This document shows, piece after piece, positions 36,371 to 47,329 of a DNA stretch of 64,000 nt (position 1 is the stretch's first letter; every line of letters begins with the position of its first letter). The DNA is taken from contig OY997596.1 of NCBI GenBank assembly GCA_963921825.1, positions 3,353,001 through 3,417,000 on the forward strand, in the 5' to 3' direction. The notes below the pieces were generated by a model. The model made no database searches, was not told where the DNA came from, and saw nothing but the letters and a program-made list of their open reading frames with translations. The DNA comes from Erodium maritimum (taxonomy: Eukaryota > Streptophyta > Magnoliopsida > Geraniales > Geraniaceae). Both the position numbers and the translations under genes were made by a program.

Positions 36371-36570
36371 TAATTGCTCCATTTAATTAATTTTAGATAC
36401 ACATTGCATAATATATTTAGTATTTGGTCCATTTAATTAATTTTAGATACACATAACATCATATATTTAGTATTTAGTCCATTTAATTAATTTTAGATAC
36501 ACATAGCATCATATATTTAGTATTTGCTCAATTTCATTAATTTTAGATACACATTGCATAATATATGTAT
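36371..36570. repeat. 50-bp tandem repeat
   Basis: Four AT-rich units spaced 50 bp (ATTTAATTAATTTTAGATAC at 36381, 36431, 36481; a variant at 36531), just 3' of the transposase frame, probably in an intron before a last exon near 36800. Confidence 0.9.
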
Positions 36571-36803
36571 CTGAAACTCAAACCTACACATGTTCTTCAT
36601 ATTATGAACATCAAATATGGGGATGAATTATGTTCTTGATGTGTGAGCTGATTGGATAGGGGTTAGAGGGTCAGACCTTACATGTTTAGGTTATTTTCAG
36701 ATCTTCACTTTGCTTGTCATAAGATTTAGGGGAAAGTCTTAAACATATCAAACATATCAAACACATCAAGATATAGATTCTAACCTTTGTGTATGTTGTG
36801 TAG

Positions 36804-36982
36804 GCTGCGGAGGGTTTAGAGAAATGGCTTCAAGCAACAAGGATTCATGGCTTAGCTCGTGGTGGAAAGGGCACACTAGGCCGACGAGGAAGTGCTGCAG
36901 TAGGAAGTTCCAGCCAAGACTTTGTGAAAGGTGGAGGAGAAAGGTCCATCAATGAACAGAATGGGCACAACTCTCAGCCTTA
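36804..36982 (+). pseudogene. Probable last exon of the MULE-1 transposase gene
   Basis: After the acceptor TGTGTAG at 36797-36803, a frame beginning AAEGLEKWLQATRIHGLARG continues about 59 codons to a TAG at 36980-36982. Assignment rests only on the splice signal and position. Confidence 0.4.
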
Positions 36983-37331
36983 GGAATTAGGTCAAGAAGG
37001 AAGTGCATAGTCTATAGATAATTTTTTGTTGGGTGAAAGCCTTAATGACAATTGAATATTGAACAGTGTGGTTGTTGTGTTGTATATGGTGGCAGACACC
37101 ATGTGCTTCACTTTACACTTTTGTGGAACCCCATGGGAATATTCGGGAGCTTTTGTAAGGCATCACATGTAGATGATGTTGGTTTGGCAGGTGTAGCATG
37201 TGCTAGGGACATTATGACCTTCCTTTCATGTATATTACTTTGCTGCCCTCACAATTGTATGGTTTCTACATAGTGTTTCATATCCTATATAAACTAACTA
37301 ATGCAGCCAACTCTTAGGACCACAAGTAGAC

Positions 37332-37832
37332 ATGTCGAAAAAGAAAGGAACTCTATCTGTAGAGGATGAAGCAAGGTTCCTCGCATGGGAGCTCGGGGGC
37401 GGGTATTGCACACCCCAATCATCTTCTGAACATACAGACCAGTGGAACAAAACGTCATACGGTTGCCCTCCTCCACCGGACACATATGTCTACCCCCAAG
37501 AATATTTACCGGATTGGCAATATCCGTATCCGGATGAGGCGCCTACCAAAGTCATGCCTCCAACATCATCTCAGTTCAGAGATTACCCCAACCAAGCCTC
37601 TAATGATGAAGCTGAAAGCAAGCTACAAACACCACCAGTGCAACTCCATACCCCTTCAAAACCAAAACCTACCGCCAGAGCTTGGAAGAAAGCTAAAGCT
37701 TCCTTTCCCCTCCCTGCCCAGCCATCCGAACCTTATCAACCTAATGTCGAGGACAGTGGAGATGACAAGGACTTCTCATCTTCTCAAGGTAGTACTACGA
37801 CTAGTCTATTTCGGAAACATGTTAGGTATTAG
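37332..37832 (+). CDS. MULE-1 accessory open frame, unknown
   Basis: An intact 166-residue frame from an ATG inside MULE-1, not related by eye to transposase domains. The start is basic (MSKKKGTLSVEDEARF), followed by a Tyr/Pro-rich middle (YVYPQEYLPDWQYPYPDEAP), a Lys/Pro-rich segment and an acidic Ser-rich end. A possible splice donor (CAAGGTAGT) near 37786 means the true protein may continue in another exon. It faces the minus-strand GRF gene tail to tail. I do not recognise a family. It could be an element-encoded accessory protein or a captured fragment. Confidence 0.45.
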   Translation: MSKKKGTLSVEDEARFLAWELGGGYCTPQSSSEHTDQWNKTSYGCPPPPDTYVYPQEYLPDWQYPYPDEAPTKVMPPTSSQFRDYPNQASNDEAESKLQTPPVQLHTPSKPKPTARAWKKAKASFPLPAQPSEPYQPNVEDSGDDKDFSSSQGSTTTSLFRKHVRY

Positions 37833-38026
37833 ACGTGTTAAACTGTGTTTGCAAGTATGTATGGCTACCGATGTTTTGTATTATTGATTCCATGTTCAAT
37901 TTCAGTTACGTTTAAAGTACATACCAACACATGTCAACTATCTACATGAACATAAGCTTGATGCATCAATATTGTGTAACACTACAAACATATTCCATAA
38001 AATCCTTACACCCGACCAAGTTTTGT

Positions 38027-38488
38027 CTACATAAGGTAAAGCCCTTGGTTCCCTGAACCACTACTACCTTCTTCTTTAAGCACTAATACTAACAATATGT
38101 AAAACGCAATACCATACATAAACCACAAAACAGTCGAAAAACACTTCGCTGCTTTCCTATGCTTTCTTTTTTCATTTCTTAGAGCTTCTTCCAATCTGTG
38201 TATCCTGTCATATAGTTCAGTCACTATTTCTCCACGATCAACCCATTGGAAGAAATTACAACTCCGTTCTCCCTGCTAATTGCCAATAATTCAAACTATT
38301 TAGGCCCACACCCACATACATATATACAAACACATGAACATACTGGATTGTTATCTTACCTTATATTTCCCACATCCATAAAAGCGTCTACCGGTATTAT
38401 TTACTGAGTATGATGTCAATATAGGAGCTGGTACTCCACAGTAGCACAACACACTGCTTTGCCTTCCATATTCAACATCCTTACACAT
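38027..38488 (-). CDS. GRF-type zinc-finger membrane protein in MULE-1
   Basis: A two-exon gene (38488-38360 and 38272-38027 on the minus strand) with clean GT/AG signals and no break, giving 124 residues. Exon 1 carries CYCGVPAP and GRRFYGCGKYK. Exon 2 starts GERSCNFFQWVDRGE, completing the GRF zinc finger (Cys ligands CYC, GC, SC; signature GRRFYGC and FFQWVD). A charged coiled-coil follows (LYDRIHRLEEALRNEKRKHR), then a C-terminal hydrophobic segment (VLWFMYGIAFYILLVLVL) that looks like a membrane anchor. GRF fingers bind nucleic acid in other proteins. Small anchored GRF proteins are common in plant genomes and have no settled role. It lies wholly inside the element. Confidence 0.85.
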
Positions 38489-39257
38489 ATAAACAATTCA
38501 AATACAGTTAACTCACATAATGCATTATCATACACATTCAACTCTAGTATTTTAACAGTTAACCCTACACTTCATTATTTATCCCCTTTACTAAGTTACA
38601 CAACCCATGGCCTAATAGACGAACGTTTCTTACCTCTAAGCCCAAATTTGTCATTGTAGTACAAAGGGTTAACACAATTCCACAATACCATTTACAAGCT
38701 GGTATTGATGCATCCATTGTTCAGGACCTTCATACAAATCATTACCCGGAACCCTATTTTGGTTGGGTCATTAGGTAGGGTAATTTCTCACATTCCGACT
38801 ATGGTTTCACCCAAAAACAACACCTTATGCGATATGATATTAGCATACTTCCATTTCAAACCTCAATACAAATCTTTATCATTAATATAAAGGGATTTTC
38901 AAAGGAACACGGACTTTCTCAGGTATTTACCGACTTCCATAAACCCTATTTTGGTTGGGGGATTTCACAGGATCTAAAGGAAAATTTCAAAGGACAGACA
39001 GGGTTTCGGATCTTACCATTAATACTGTCGATTTGGTTCACTGCTTCGTCTTCCTCCAACCGCCTTCTTCCTCTAGGGTTTGACCTTCACCTTCGTCTCT
39101 TCTTCTCACTTCTGTTCTCTGTCTCAAATCGATGGACAAAGGGTATCAAATGATGCCTTGTATTCATGACACCCTAAGGGCTTTATTGCCATTACCAAAA
39201 TTCTGGCAACTCACGTGCCCATCACACACGATTCTGACTAACGTTTGTTGTTAAATG

Positions 39258-39380
39258 GGACGGTAAATGTTTGTTTTTTCTAATTACGTTTCCTTACAGT
39301 TGTTTATTGGACGATAAATTAGTCAACAGTTACAATTTGATCTACGAAGTCAAATGACCGTTGTTTTATGGAGTTTTCCC
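39258..39380 (-). repeat. MULE-1 right TIR
   Basis: Inverted copy of 31364-31486. Confidence 0.95.
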
Positions 39381-39389
39381 TAAAAATAA

Positions 39390-40161
39390 ACTAATTCAAC
39401 ACTTTCTTCGTGTTTGTATTCAATATGAACTTTTATCGATGGATCGGTTCACATCAGATTGAAAAATTGGCTCACATTGGCCGATGCTAACAACAACAAT
39501 TTCATATATCGAGAATTTTGACGACGACATTAGGGATGAGAGAAAGAAATTGGTAGCAATCGGGTTTAGATCCAAGTAGAGGGTACTGAGTAATCGATAA
39601 AATCGGTCTCAGATTAGACCTTCACACGTGGACTTATTGTTAAGCGGGGATTATTCACAAGACAAACAAGTAATAATTAACAATAATTATCATTATAAGA
39701 TTGAATAAAATATTTTATATAAAAACTGAATTTTATTTCGAAATAGATTTGAATAAATTAGTTAAATAAGAATTATTTTTGTTTAAGTTATAATGAGGAT
39801 ATTTTTGTCTTAAAAAAACAAAAAAAAAACATAATTTTCTAGTTTTAAACTATACTAGTATAGATTATAAATTCATGTAATTATGAGGTATAGTTTTACA
39901 AGTTTTCCTTTTCTTATTATTTCCACCGGATATAATTGACGGTACAGTTTATAAAAATGCTCACAAATCCAGTTTGCATCAAAAACATTGAAAACACATT
40001 TTTAACTCTGTTTGAAATAATGTAATGTTCTAGATCAAAATTTATATACATATATTTATAATTTTCCCTTAAAAGTTAAGTTGGGTCTCCTCAATGTGTT
40101 AACTTATTTAATCAGAATAGTAGTCTGACTGAACTAACTTGAATTATTATGAGACGGTACC
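39390..40161. other. AT-rich intergenic DNA
   Basis: No gene or repeat recognised. Confidence 0.5.
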
Positions 40162-40795
40162 TTTTTTTAGTAAAACGATGTAACTGTGTATTAATGATCA
40201 GATTTCACATACATCGAAGTGCATCAGGAATAAATTCATGACCATGAAGAACAGACAACACCACAATAGTGGATCAGTTCTTTTCATATTATAACCGTCA
40301 GTGACGGTATTGAATGGGGTGCCATAAAGGTGATTTAGAAGTAAAATCAATACCCAAATAAAAGCGAAGGAAAACTGACGAACACTACTCAAGGTAGGGC
40401 CTGTAAACCGTTGGGTCCCCCAAAGGCGACACTTTTCTTCTGATGAGAAATCAAACATGTGGTCGTCAGTGGTGAGGGAGGGAGGAAGGAAGCGATTTAG
40501 GAGGCAGCGACGACGACGGCTTTAGAGACGGCGACAAAGACGGCCAGAGAGACGGACGCGGTAGTAGCGGCATCAACGCAAACCATCGGAATTGCAGTGG
40601 TATTGTCGAACATAGCCGAAAGAGAAAAACCTTCGTAAAATCCGTAGGAAGAGGCGCAGAATAATTATTGAAAACAAAATCATAGAAAACGAGTAAGAAA
40701 AGAGGAGCCATAGCAAAAACCATAACAATAGTCATAATTATCATGGCCTTAAACAACTGGGTTAGAGAGTTTGTGCTCCAGAGTTTTTGAGAGGA
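40162..40795 (-). mobile_element. Retroposon family B, copy 2
   Basis: Minus-strand element ending in an A run (T7 at 40162-40168). It shares the ATAACCGTCA...CGGTATT block with 2703-3692. The minus-strand frame 40756-40466 begins with a hydrophobic stretch (MFKAMIIMTIVMVFAMAPL), similar in type to that of copy 1. The flanks GAGACGGTACC and GAGGACAGTACC may be a decayed target duplication. Confidence 0.55.
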
Positions 40796-41399
40796 CAGTA
40801 CCCCTTAATTTGTAATTCTTTTTCCTGTTAAATAGTTTCTAATTAAGAAAAAAATACATTGCTTCTAGAACTAATCAATGATGAAAGCTCCATGGAATGT
40901 CTAAAAATGGAATCACGGGAATAGAGAAAGGTGCAACTCACGCGCTGAGATGGGGAGTATATGAGAGTGAGATACGCCTGCAAGTGGCTGAGTTGGAGTG
41001 AGAGTGAACTAGAAACTCACTTCACTTCAAAGGTTGAGTGAACACGTCACTGAAAGAGAAGAGCTTTTGCTGGCCACTCATGAGACGACACGTCTATCAT
41101 AGTATATTCAGAATTCAGATCAGATTTAAGTATGTGAGAGATTGGGATCACCTCCAATCTCTATGTTTGGAACCAGTTATTATCTATACACATTTTGTTT
41201 TTGTTTTTGGTAGGATAGTTTTTAAAAAAATATTTTGAGGTTTGTTTGTAGGTCGTCTATTTTTCAAGTGAAAGTTATAGTTTTATTGATTGTCTAAAAA
41301 GGTAATACGACGAAATATTTTAGGGAGAAGATTTTCTGACTACGGAAGAATAGATATAAATCGAAGTGAGAAGATTTGTTTACAGTTTTTTTTAACAAA
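40796..41399. other. Unassigned spacer
   Basis: Mixed-composition DNA with no recognised gene. The frame at 41038-41238 has no support. Confidence 0.4.
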
Positions 41400-42010
41400 T
41401 TCGAGAATTAATCTCTCTTTTTGAAAACGCAATTGGAAACATGATAGCGTAAATGAATTTAACTGTAGAATCTAAAGAGGACCGCTCAAAGTAGTGCCTA
41501 AATGCTGCTTGATCTCTCGGAAGGGACTCTATTCGTCGTAAGGAGGGGGACCGAACTTGAACTTGCCAGTTTTAACGGGGGGAGAACGAACATGGTAGAT
41601 GTGATTCAGGAATCCTTCCCGGTAAAAGTCTCTAAATCCCTTGGTAAAAGCCCTAAATCTTTGCTCACTAATTACTAACCTTGCAAAAAGGAACAAAACA
41701 GATAAAATAAAACAAAATCAGTCAATCATCTTGACCTACAATCAGAATAGAGATCGAGAAGGAGGCATTGGTGGAAGCCAAGGAGGTGGGTATACCGATG
41801 GCAACTACAGAGGTGACGAGGGTTGCTCAGAGAAGAGGATCCGAGACTAGGATAACGACTGATGTCGAGGAGAAGTAGGCGGCATCCATCGGGTTTGCAG
41901 AGGGGGGTCGGAACAGAGACCGGATACACGTGTGTGTGTGTGTGTGGAGGGGGGGGGGGGGGGGGGAGCCAACAATGTGGTGGCTAGCGGTTGCACAAAA
42001 CAAACCCTAG
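41400..42010 (-). mobile_element. Retroposon family C, copy 1 (fragment)
   Basis: The minus strand at about 41640-41520 encodes GFRDFYREGFLNHIYHVRSP followed by PVKTGKFKFGP, closely matched in the same frame by the plus strand at 44669-44780. The right part holds a (TG)n stretch and a G20 tract (41947-41966). Boundaries are unclear. Confidence 0.5.
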
Positions 42011-42203
42011 TAGAGAACATTAGAAATATAAAAATATAATAGTCTTTTTCTAACCGTAAAATCTGTTAAATTTGTATTTTTATTGTACTTTATGTATATT
42101 TGTTTTAAAATTATGTTTTCGTTTTTTTAAATAATATACAAAAATATATAGAATTTTCGCCTTAAAGTGCTCCTCTGTATACATAAAGACTCTTCGAAAG
42201 ACT

Positions 42204-43379
42204 ATCTCTCTTTAAAATAGTAAAAAAATTCTATCTCGTTTATGAGAGCTTCCTCTCTGTCTTAGTCGCGCTATGGAGCAACTTCCTTTTCCCCCGCCGC
42301 TGGATCCCCAGCCGCCACTCCCGCACCGATCCACATATATGTGACTCCTAGTGCTGCTTCCCCTTTCCTTCTTCTGTTGCTGCCATTAGAATCGTCCTAA
42401 GAGGGTTTCTCGATTTCAATCCGGATACCTCCACGCTCGGCGCGACGAACCTTAGAGAGCCACCTCCCACCGTACCCTCTTCGGGGGATCCGTCTTGCCG
42501 CTTCCCAGTTCCCCCCCTCCCCCCCCCCCCCCCCCCCGACGCCCTCTGAAGCGGATCAGGCTCTCTAATCGCTAAACCTTAGGCCGCCACACCTTCTACG
42601 CCTCCAGATCCACCGCCGGTAGACCCTAGTAAGGTGTCTTCCCTCGCTCCGACTATGGACCGAGGTGGGATGCCAGTCGCTCAGAACTCGCGGAAGGATT
42701 GGGATGCCCTAGCCCGCCAGGATACTGCCTGGAGGTCAACCCCAAAAAGCCATGACCTTGCTATGGCTTAGTACGAGAGGTCCAGCGAACCACAGCCCTG
42801 TATTCAGGCGTCACGCACCACGGGGAGCTGATCTAGGGCCCGCATCCAGCACCACCGTGGGGATGCCGTTGTCGGCCCTTGGTCCTTACATCCCGAGCCC
42901 GCTAGGCCATGGATAGTCTGCTCATGACACCCACGCCGTCGCCCTTGCTCCGGACGCCGACACGGGTACTCATCCGACCAATGGATCCATCACACTACGT
43001 GAAGCACCTCCTAAGAGGCAACTCCAGGAGGAAGTTTCACGACAAAACTCGGCAAGGACTCAACATCCGAGCCGGGAGGGATGGTAGGTGCCCGAAGCCT
43101 CAAGGACTGGCCCTGGGAGGGGTCCCTGTCTGAGGTGTTGCCTCCCATCATCGCTATCACCGTCGAGGTCCATCAGCTCCTCCGGTCTCCTTTCTGCCTT
43201 CCTCCGCCTTCTATCCTAGCCCATGGGGCACCAATCCAATACCGTCAGGGACATTTATTTTATGAAAAGAATTGCGTTTATTTTACATGCTTTATGTCTG
43301 TTCTTGGTGGTTAGAGAGTCTCTGACGCACATTGTTGTATTTGAAACATTTGATCAATGAAAACAACTTTTGCTAAAAA
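42204..43379 (+). mobile_element. Retroposon with 19-bp target duplication
   Basis: About 1.18 kb between exact copies of AAAGACTCTTCGAAAGACT (42185-42203 and 43380-43398). CT-rich start, GC-rich middle with a C tract (about 42506-42537), and a tail TTTGATCAATGAAAACAACT followed by A's, as in plant L1 elements. No reverse transcriptase is encoded, so it is non-autonomous or internally deleted. The intact long duplication suggests a fairly recent insertion. Confidence 0.85.
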
Positions 43380-43398
43380 AAAGACTCTTCGAAAGACT

Positions 43399-44156
43399 CA
43401 ATAACCCGTGAAATTCGGGAGACCTCTCATGACTTCTCTCTTTTTTCTCCCTTTCTGATTACGTGGGTTTTTTTTCCTTATTTTTTCTATCTCTCTTAAC
43501 AGTTTCAATAACACTAATTCATTTTTTTTCCAAACGTTGTGTTCTACAATCGAATCTGTTTCTTTTTTCTGGTTATAAATACTTTCTTGTGAGGCACTGA
43601 TTCTCTTGTTCTCTTTTTACCCGAAAATCTCATTTTTTTTTCTTTCGCCCTTCTAGGTCTTCTATTCTCCTAATTGTTGAAAATCAGAGAAATTGTAATG
43701 GAAGTCAGTGGCCATGATTTGGTTTATCTGGTCCGTTCGTGATGAAATGTTGTCTGTCGTTGGTTCGTCTATTCTTCTTCATTTACTCGATAAATTTTGG
43801 TAAGGAAATGTTCTTTTTTTTCTCTGTTTCCGATTTTTCACAATCATTTGTTCAATTTTGATGGGTAATTTTTGGATGTCTGAGTTTGTCTCTTCTCCTC
43901 TGTTCCCCGAAAATTTCTGGTAAGAAATTATTTTATTTTATTTTCTCTATTTTCGATTCTTCTGAATCATGTAGTTGAATTTTGATGGGTGATTTAAGAA
44001 AATTAATAGATATGAGAATATTGTTTTTGAAATTTGAAGTATGAAATTATTATTTTATAACAAATTTACATAAAAATTAAAATTTGATTTTTTTACACAA
44101 AATAAGTTCATATTTTCTTACAGTTATAAAAAAAATGACTACAATGTTCTAGAAAT
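43399..44156. other. T-rich spacer
   Basis: No gene. A diverged direct repeat around GAAATTTCTGGTAAG-like and TTGATGGGT motifs occurs at about 43790-43995. Confidence 0.4.
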
Positions 44157-44171
44157 AACTAACTCAAATTC

Positions 44172-44963
44172 ACGGACACTAGAGGAAACCTACATAAAAA
44201 AATATCGATTAGCTCGCAATAGCAATTTTGTTATCGTAAGCCGCCCCTCTCTAGTTCTGATAGGGTTTCTCCTGCGCATATGTTGTAGGTGGCTGACCAT
44301 CCTCAAGATCTTCGTTGTTTCTCCTAGCCTTAGTCCGGTCTCTCTACTCCGTCTCAGTGGCGTTGATCTCAGCTACCTCCGCTCGCGACAACAACCCTTC
44401 TCCCAATAGTTGTCTCCCCTGCTCCACCTGTGTCTTACGCATCTTCGTTGTTAAATAACCCATAACAGACTCAGATCCCCTCTTCTAAGCCGCCTCTGCA
44501 ACATTCATTAAAGTCGTCATCGATGTATCCACCCCCTTGGCCTCCACCAAGGCCTCCTTCTCGATCTGTATCCCAGTTCTGGGTCAAGGTGATCGATTGG
44601 TTTGGTTTTACTTTACCCGTTTTGTTCTTTTTTGTAAGGTTAATGATTAATGAGCGGAGATTCAGGGCTTCTACCCGAGGATTCAGGAACTTCTACCGGG
44701 AGGGATCCCTGAATCACATCTACCATCGCCGCTCTCCTCCCGTTGAAACTGGGGAATTCAGGTTTGGTCGCATTCTATAGAGCATGCAACATTTAAACAG
44801 TCTTAGTTTATTTTCAGTTTGTCTATATGACGTTTCCAATACCTTTTCTAATACATTTGTGTTCCATGTCTGTTCTTCCTTCATGGTTAAAGAGTGTTCT
44901 CCCTGATACACTCGTTTGTAATTAAATTCTAAGTTTGATAAAATTGTACCTTTCAGTAAAAAA
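44172..44963 (+). mobile_element. Retroposon family C, copy 2
   Basis: About 790 bp flanked by AACTAACTCAAATTC (44157-44171) and AACTAGCTCAAATTC (44964-44978), one mismatch in 15. It ends in an A run at 44958-44965. The plus-strand frame ending at 44780 encodes RNFYREGSLNHIYHRRSPP, the peptide shared with family C copy 1. Confidence 0.65.
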
Positions 44964-44978
44964 AACTAGCTCAAATTC

Positions 44979-45720
44979 CATTTTTTGTAGTTATTTATTT
45001 TTATTATATTTATTTAGTTATCACTGGTCCAACACTTCCTCCCGTTTCTTTTTTTAATGGTCAGTGGTTTATAAACTGTTTTTTTTTCGGTAGCCACTGT
45101 CAAAGCAGTAGACACTCACCGATTCTTTGTAGTTGTTGGTAAGTCTTAAGGATCATAAGGATGACACTGTCTATTAACCTTATGGAGGATAACAAGCAGG
45201 TGGAGCTTATTAATCTTGTGGATGACGACGAACAGGTGGAGCTTTATGGACCTTATCACCAATGTGGAGATTGTTATTTTTTAGCTTTTGGTCCATATTT
45301 CCTAGGCCCATGAACTAGGCCCATATATCACTTTAAGTCCATATCTCTTATATGGGTACAAAAGCTAAACAGTAGGGTTTTTGTGCGTGGTCTCTTTGAT
45401 AGATGATTGAAGTTCCAAGTTTGGTTGGTGAGAGCAGCTACATAATTTTCAGCAAAAAGAACATAATTTTCAGGAAAAAGAAAAAGGGACCACAAATCAA
45501 CACGTGGTGAGCAGATTTGTTCTCTTTTTTTTGGTGGTTGGAACTGGAGCATTATATGCTCATATATGGAGCTTTCAATGCAATCATATTCTTTTTTCCT
45601 TGAAGAAGCAGTACCATTAATATGCCGCTGATAATGTTTGTTTAACTGTTGTGGGCTTGCGCTAGCATAATATAACCTAATTTGCAAAAAACCGCAATCG
45701 AATCATGTCTCTTCCCTCCG
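44979..45720 (+). other. Possible copia 3' end (polypurine tract and LTR start)
   Basis: AATGTGGAGAT at 45261-45271 followed by TGTTAT resembles the polypurine tract and LTR start of plant copia elements. Upstream is a short coding-like direct repeat (AACA/GAACAGGTGGAGCTT-type, twice at 45190-45245). No second LTR or pol is visible, so this is a weak call. The minus-strand frame 45687-45328 is unassigned. Confidence 0.3.
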
Positions 45721-47100
45721 CAGTCCTCGCGCCGCGCGCACTATGGAGAAGCCATGATCACGGCCATGGTCGTAGTTATGGGGCTGTTGTCCTTTTTAGA
45801 AGCAACATCCATATACGATGACGGTTTCAATTGACATAACCTTGGTTGTAGACGTAGCCTTCTCTTTAGGGTTTTGCGATCAACGGCAACTCCCGAGGGG
45901 GTTTCGTTGCAAGTGGGGGACGACGGCTCATCAGGACGTTCTCTCTCGGTGGAGGACGACTCCCTCACGGAGACAGTTCCCCTGACGCCACATTTGAGCG
46001 GCGACAATCCGGGGAGTTTCTTTTCGCAAAGAAAGGTGATCGGAGATCGGGACGGCCAAGCGTTGGGCCGCAGATCGCGAGGCGAGGTGTTCCGATGGAA
46101 CACGGCGTTGATCAATGCCTGGGACGGCGATACCGAGGAGGAGGGGTGCGGGAGAAAGAGGGGGCCCTGCACCCGATCACAGTATCGGCGGACATGTCGC
46201 CGGTGGCGGAGGAGGTGCCGGAGGAGATGGTGTGGCGGCGAAGAAAGAGAACAGGGGCGGCTAGTGTTTTGCAGACACCGAACATGACGGATGCGGGCCT
46301 GGTCCGAGGAATCAGGGCGACTGCGAGACGGGTCGGGGGTCTTGGGCCTGAGTGGATCCCAAGGTCTGAGAAGGGCCCTGGTATCGACATGATCTGGGCT
46401 GGTTCGTGGGACATCGGGCCGAGAGCTGAGAAGTCCTGGGCTGGACCGGAACATGACAGGTTGCGGGCGGGCGAGCACGTGCCTAGGAGACTGTGGGTAG
46501 GCGGTTTGGGTACGGGTCGAGGTAGAGATCCGGAGTCAGGCCCGACTAGATCTCTTAATTGGGTCGGGTGGTCTCTGGATGCTCTACTCACTCAGATGGA
46601 GCGTCACATACAACGGCGGGTGGGGGGGGGGGGGGGGGGGGCTAAGCACCCTCGCCTCACGGAATGAGTCCTAGATGGTCCAGAGGTGGGTTGGTCGGTT
46701 ATACCGCCCCTCTGGACGTAGGGTTGCAGCGATTCCACCAAAGGCCGACAAGGAACTTCCCTATCAGCTCGGAGGTCAGTAATCCCGCGTTTAGGAGCCA
46801 TACACCTATCATTTAAGGGAGGACGACGCACACTGACAACCCGGGGGAGATTACACTCCACCAGCAGCACCTCCGCTATCACTGCATCTGCTCGATCAGT
46901 GCCTTCTGCTTGGCTAATACTGTATCAATGTCGCCAGACGCTAGAGTAGTCCCGTACCCCAGGCAACCCAGAAATCATGAGCACCTTTATTTTTCTGTTC
47001 AATACTTTCCAGTATTTTCAGTTAATGCTTCGTCTTTCAATTGTATGTTGATTCAGTACTCAGATGGGGGCAAGTATGCACTCATCCGTTAAACATTTAT
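45721..47100 (+). mobile_element. Retroposon family A, copy 3
   Basis: GC-rich block with a G20 tract at 46622-46641, a CCCTCGCCTCACGGAATGAG block, the 40-nt hairpin, GCGATTCCACCAAAGGCCGA and AAGGGAGGACGACG in the same order as copies 1 and 2. The many overlapping open frames at 45741-46882 are on both strands and reflect high GC. No recognised domain. Confidence 0.5.
46678..46717 (+). other. Conserved 40-nt hairpin, family A copy 3
   Basis: GTCCAGAGG pairs perfectly with CCTCTGGAC (9-bp stem). Relative to copy 1 the seventh base pair is swapped from T-A to A-T. Confidence 0.7.
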
Positions 47101-47329
47101 AATATATCTATTTTGATCAATTTTTTTTTAATATGGTAGCTTGGGTAAGTGCCGGCACAAAACAGAAGAAAAAGGAAAGTTCTTTATTTTTCTCTCTATT
47201 ATTATTTATTTTGGTAACAAGAGAATAAGTTTTGTTCTCTCGTGGATTGTCAAAATTTGTGTATTAAGAAATAGAGAATTAGGATTGTAGTTCTCAGATT
47301 GTTTTTCGGATAATACATGGAGGTCGTCG
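47101..47329. other. AT-rich spacer
   Basis: No feature recognised. Confidence 0.4.

Larger units (their letters stand above)
31364..39380 (+). mobile_element. MULE-1: Mutator-like element with long TIRs
   Basis: An 8017-bp element. Its terminal inverted repeats are 123 bp (31364-31486 and 39258-39380; start GGGAAAACTCC, about four mismatches by eye). The exact 9-bp duplication TAAAAATAA flanks it (31355-31363 and 39381-39389). It holds a MURA-type transposase gene on the plus strand, a small plus-strand open frame and an intact GRF zinc-finger gene on the minus strand. Structure at both ends is complete, but the transposase has frameshifts and stops, so it is non-autonomous now. Confidence 0.95.

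Noticed and set aside
40439..40460. CTGATGAGAAATC as a hammerhead core
   Set aside because: The required helices and the second conserved strand do not form around it.
45874..46667. Long plus-strand frames as a Gly/Arg-rich protein gene
   Set aside because: Overlapping frames on both strands are equally long, a G20 tract lies inside, and the region is a copy of retroposon family A.
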